DNA from: Verrucomicrobiales bacterium
GTDB taxonomy: Bacteria; Verrucomicrobiota; Verrucomicrobiia; Limisphaerales; Palsa-1400
Length of the DNA stretch: 13,734 nucleotides
Reading direction: 5' to 3'
Assembly (NCBI GenBank): GCA_028293405.1
Contig: JAQGOW010000143.1
Coordinates: forward strand, 1 to 13,734
Below are positions 13,607-13,734 of this stretch, piece after piece (within the stretch, counting starts at the first letter, position 1; every line of letters starts with the position of its first letter). The notes under the pieces are model-generated. The model did not search any database, was not told where the DNA came from, and saw only the letters and a list, made by a program, of their open reading frames with translations. A program made the translations under genes and the position numbers.

Positions 13607-13734
13607 ATCATCGAGCAACGCCCGGAAATTTTCGTCATCCCCGACATCCTCTGCAACGCCGGCGGTGTCGTGGTGTCCTACTTCGAGTGGGTCCAGGACT
13701 TACAGAGCTTTTTCTGGACCGAGACCGAAGTGAT
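13607..13734 (+). pseudogene. gdhA: Continuation of gdhA after the in-frame stop (3' end beyond window)
   Basis: In the same frame as the upstream part and with no further stop, this stretch encodes 42 residues that match the conserved continuation of glutamate dehydrogenase: [20 protein letters not shown], then [15 protein letters not shown]. It cannot be a separate gene, because it begins in the middle of a conserved block and has no proper start. The rest of the C-terminus lies past the window edge. It is separated from the upstream part by the single TAA codon at 13604-13606. Confidence 0.9.

Overview
The window looks like an ordinary chromosomal segment of a free-living Gram-negative bacterium of moderate GC content. 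The best guess is a verrucomicrobial (PVC-group) genome. This is an inference from the gene mix: a secreted ThuA-like protein, a membrane-anchored PQQ-type propeller with a WTGFRGPNCDG-like opening, a TonB/ExbB/ExbD set, many GTG starts and almost no Shine-Dalgarno sequences. No ribosomal RNA or single-copy marker fixes the taxonomy. I see no mobile element, CRISPR array or tRNA.

Layout. Positions 1-987 (+) hold the C-terminal half of the membrane protease FtsH, closed by a clear terminator at 1009-1037. A GTG-started coiled-coil lipoprotein follows (1075-1878, +). Facing it on the minus strand is a tonB-exbB-exbD operon (3782 down to 1888), the inner-membrane motor that energises outer-membrane transport. 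Positions 3783-4162 contain no protein gene. They hold a strong plus-strand terminator (4093-4126) preceded by several long complementary segments, so an unassigned structured small RNA is likely here. A long minus-strand run then extends from 10932 down to 4163: RNA 2',3'-cyclic phosphodiesterase (ThpR), membrane fusion protein, ABC ATPase, FtsX-type permease (a split MacAB-like exporter), ThuA-like secreted protein, PurU and a TPR protein. The three exporter genes are 3 bases apart, and the ThuA-like and purU genes overlap by 4 bases. On the plus strand, 11045-12562 encodes a membrane-anchored PQQ-like beta-propeller protein, the only gene with a textbook ribosome binding site. Glutamate dehydrogenase begins at 12626 and runs off the window.

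The most notable observation is in glutamate dehydrogenase. The reading frame is stopped by TAA at 13604-13606, in the middle of a highly conserved block. The same frame continues without any further lesion to the window end and encodes the expected next 42 residues. This is either a very recent nonsense mutation, a sequencing error or a recoded stop. The second most notable item is the unassigned RNA at about 3884-4130. I did not find a convincing novel multi-gene system; most of the region is conserved housekeeping and envelope functions.
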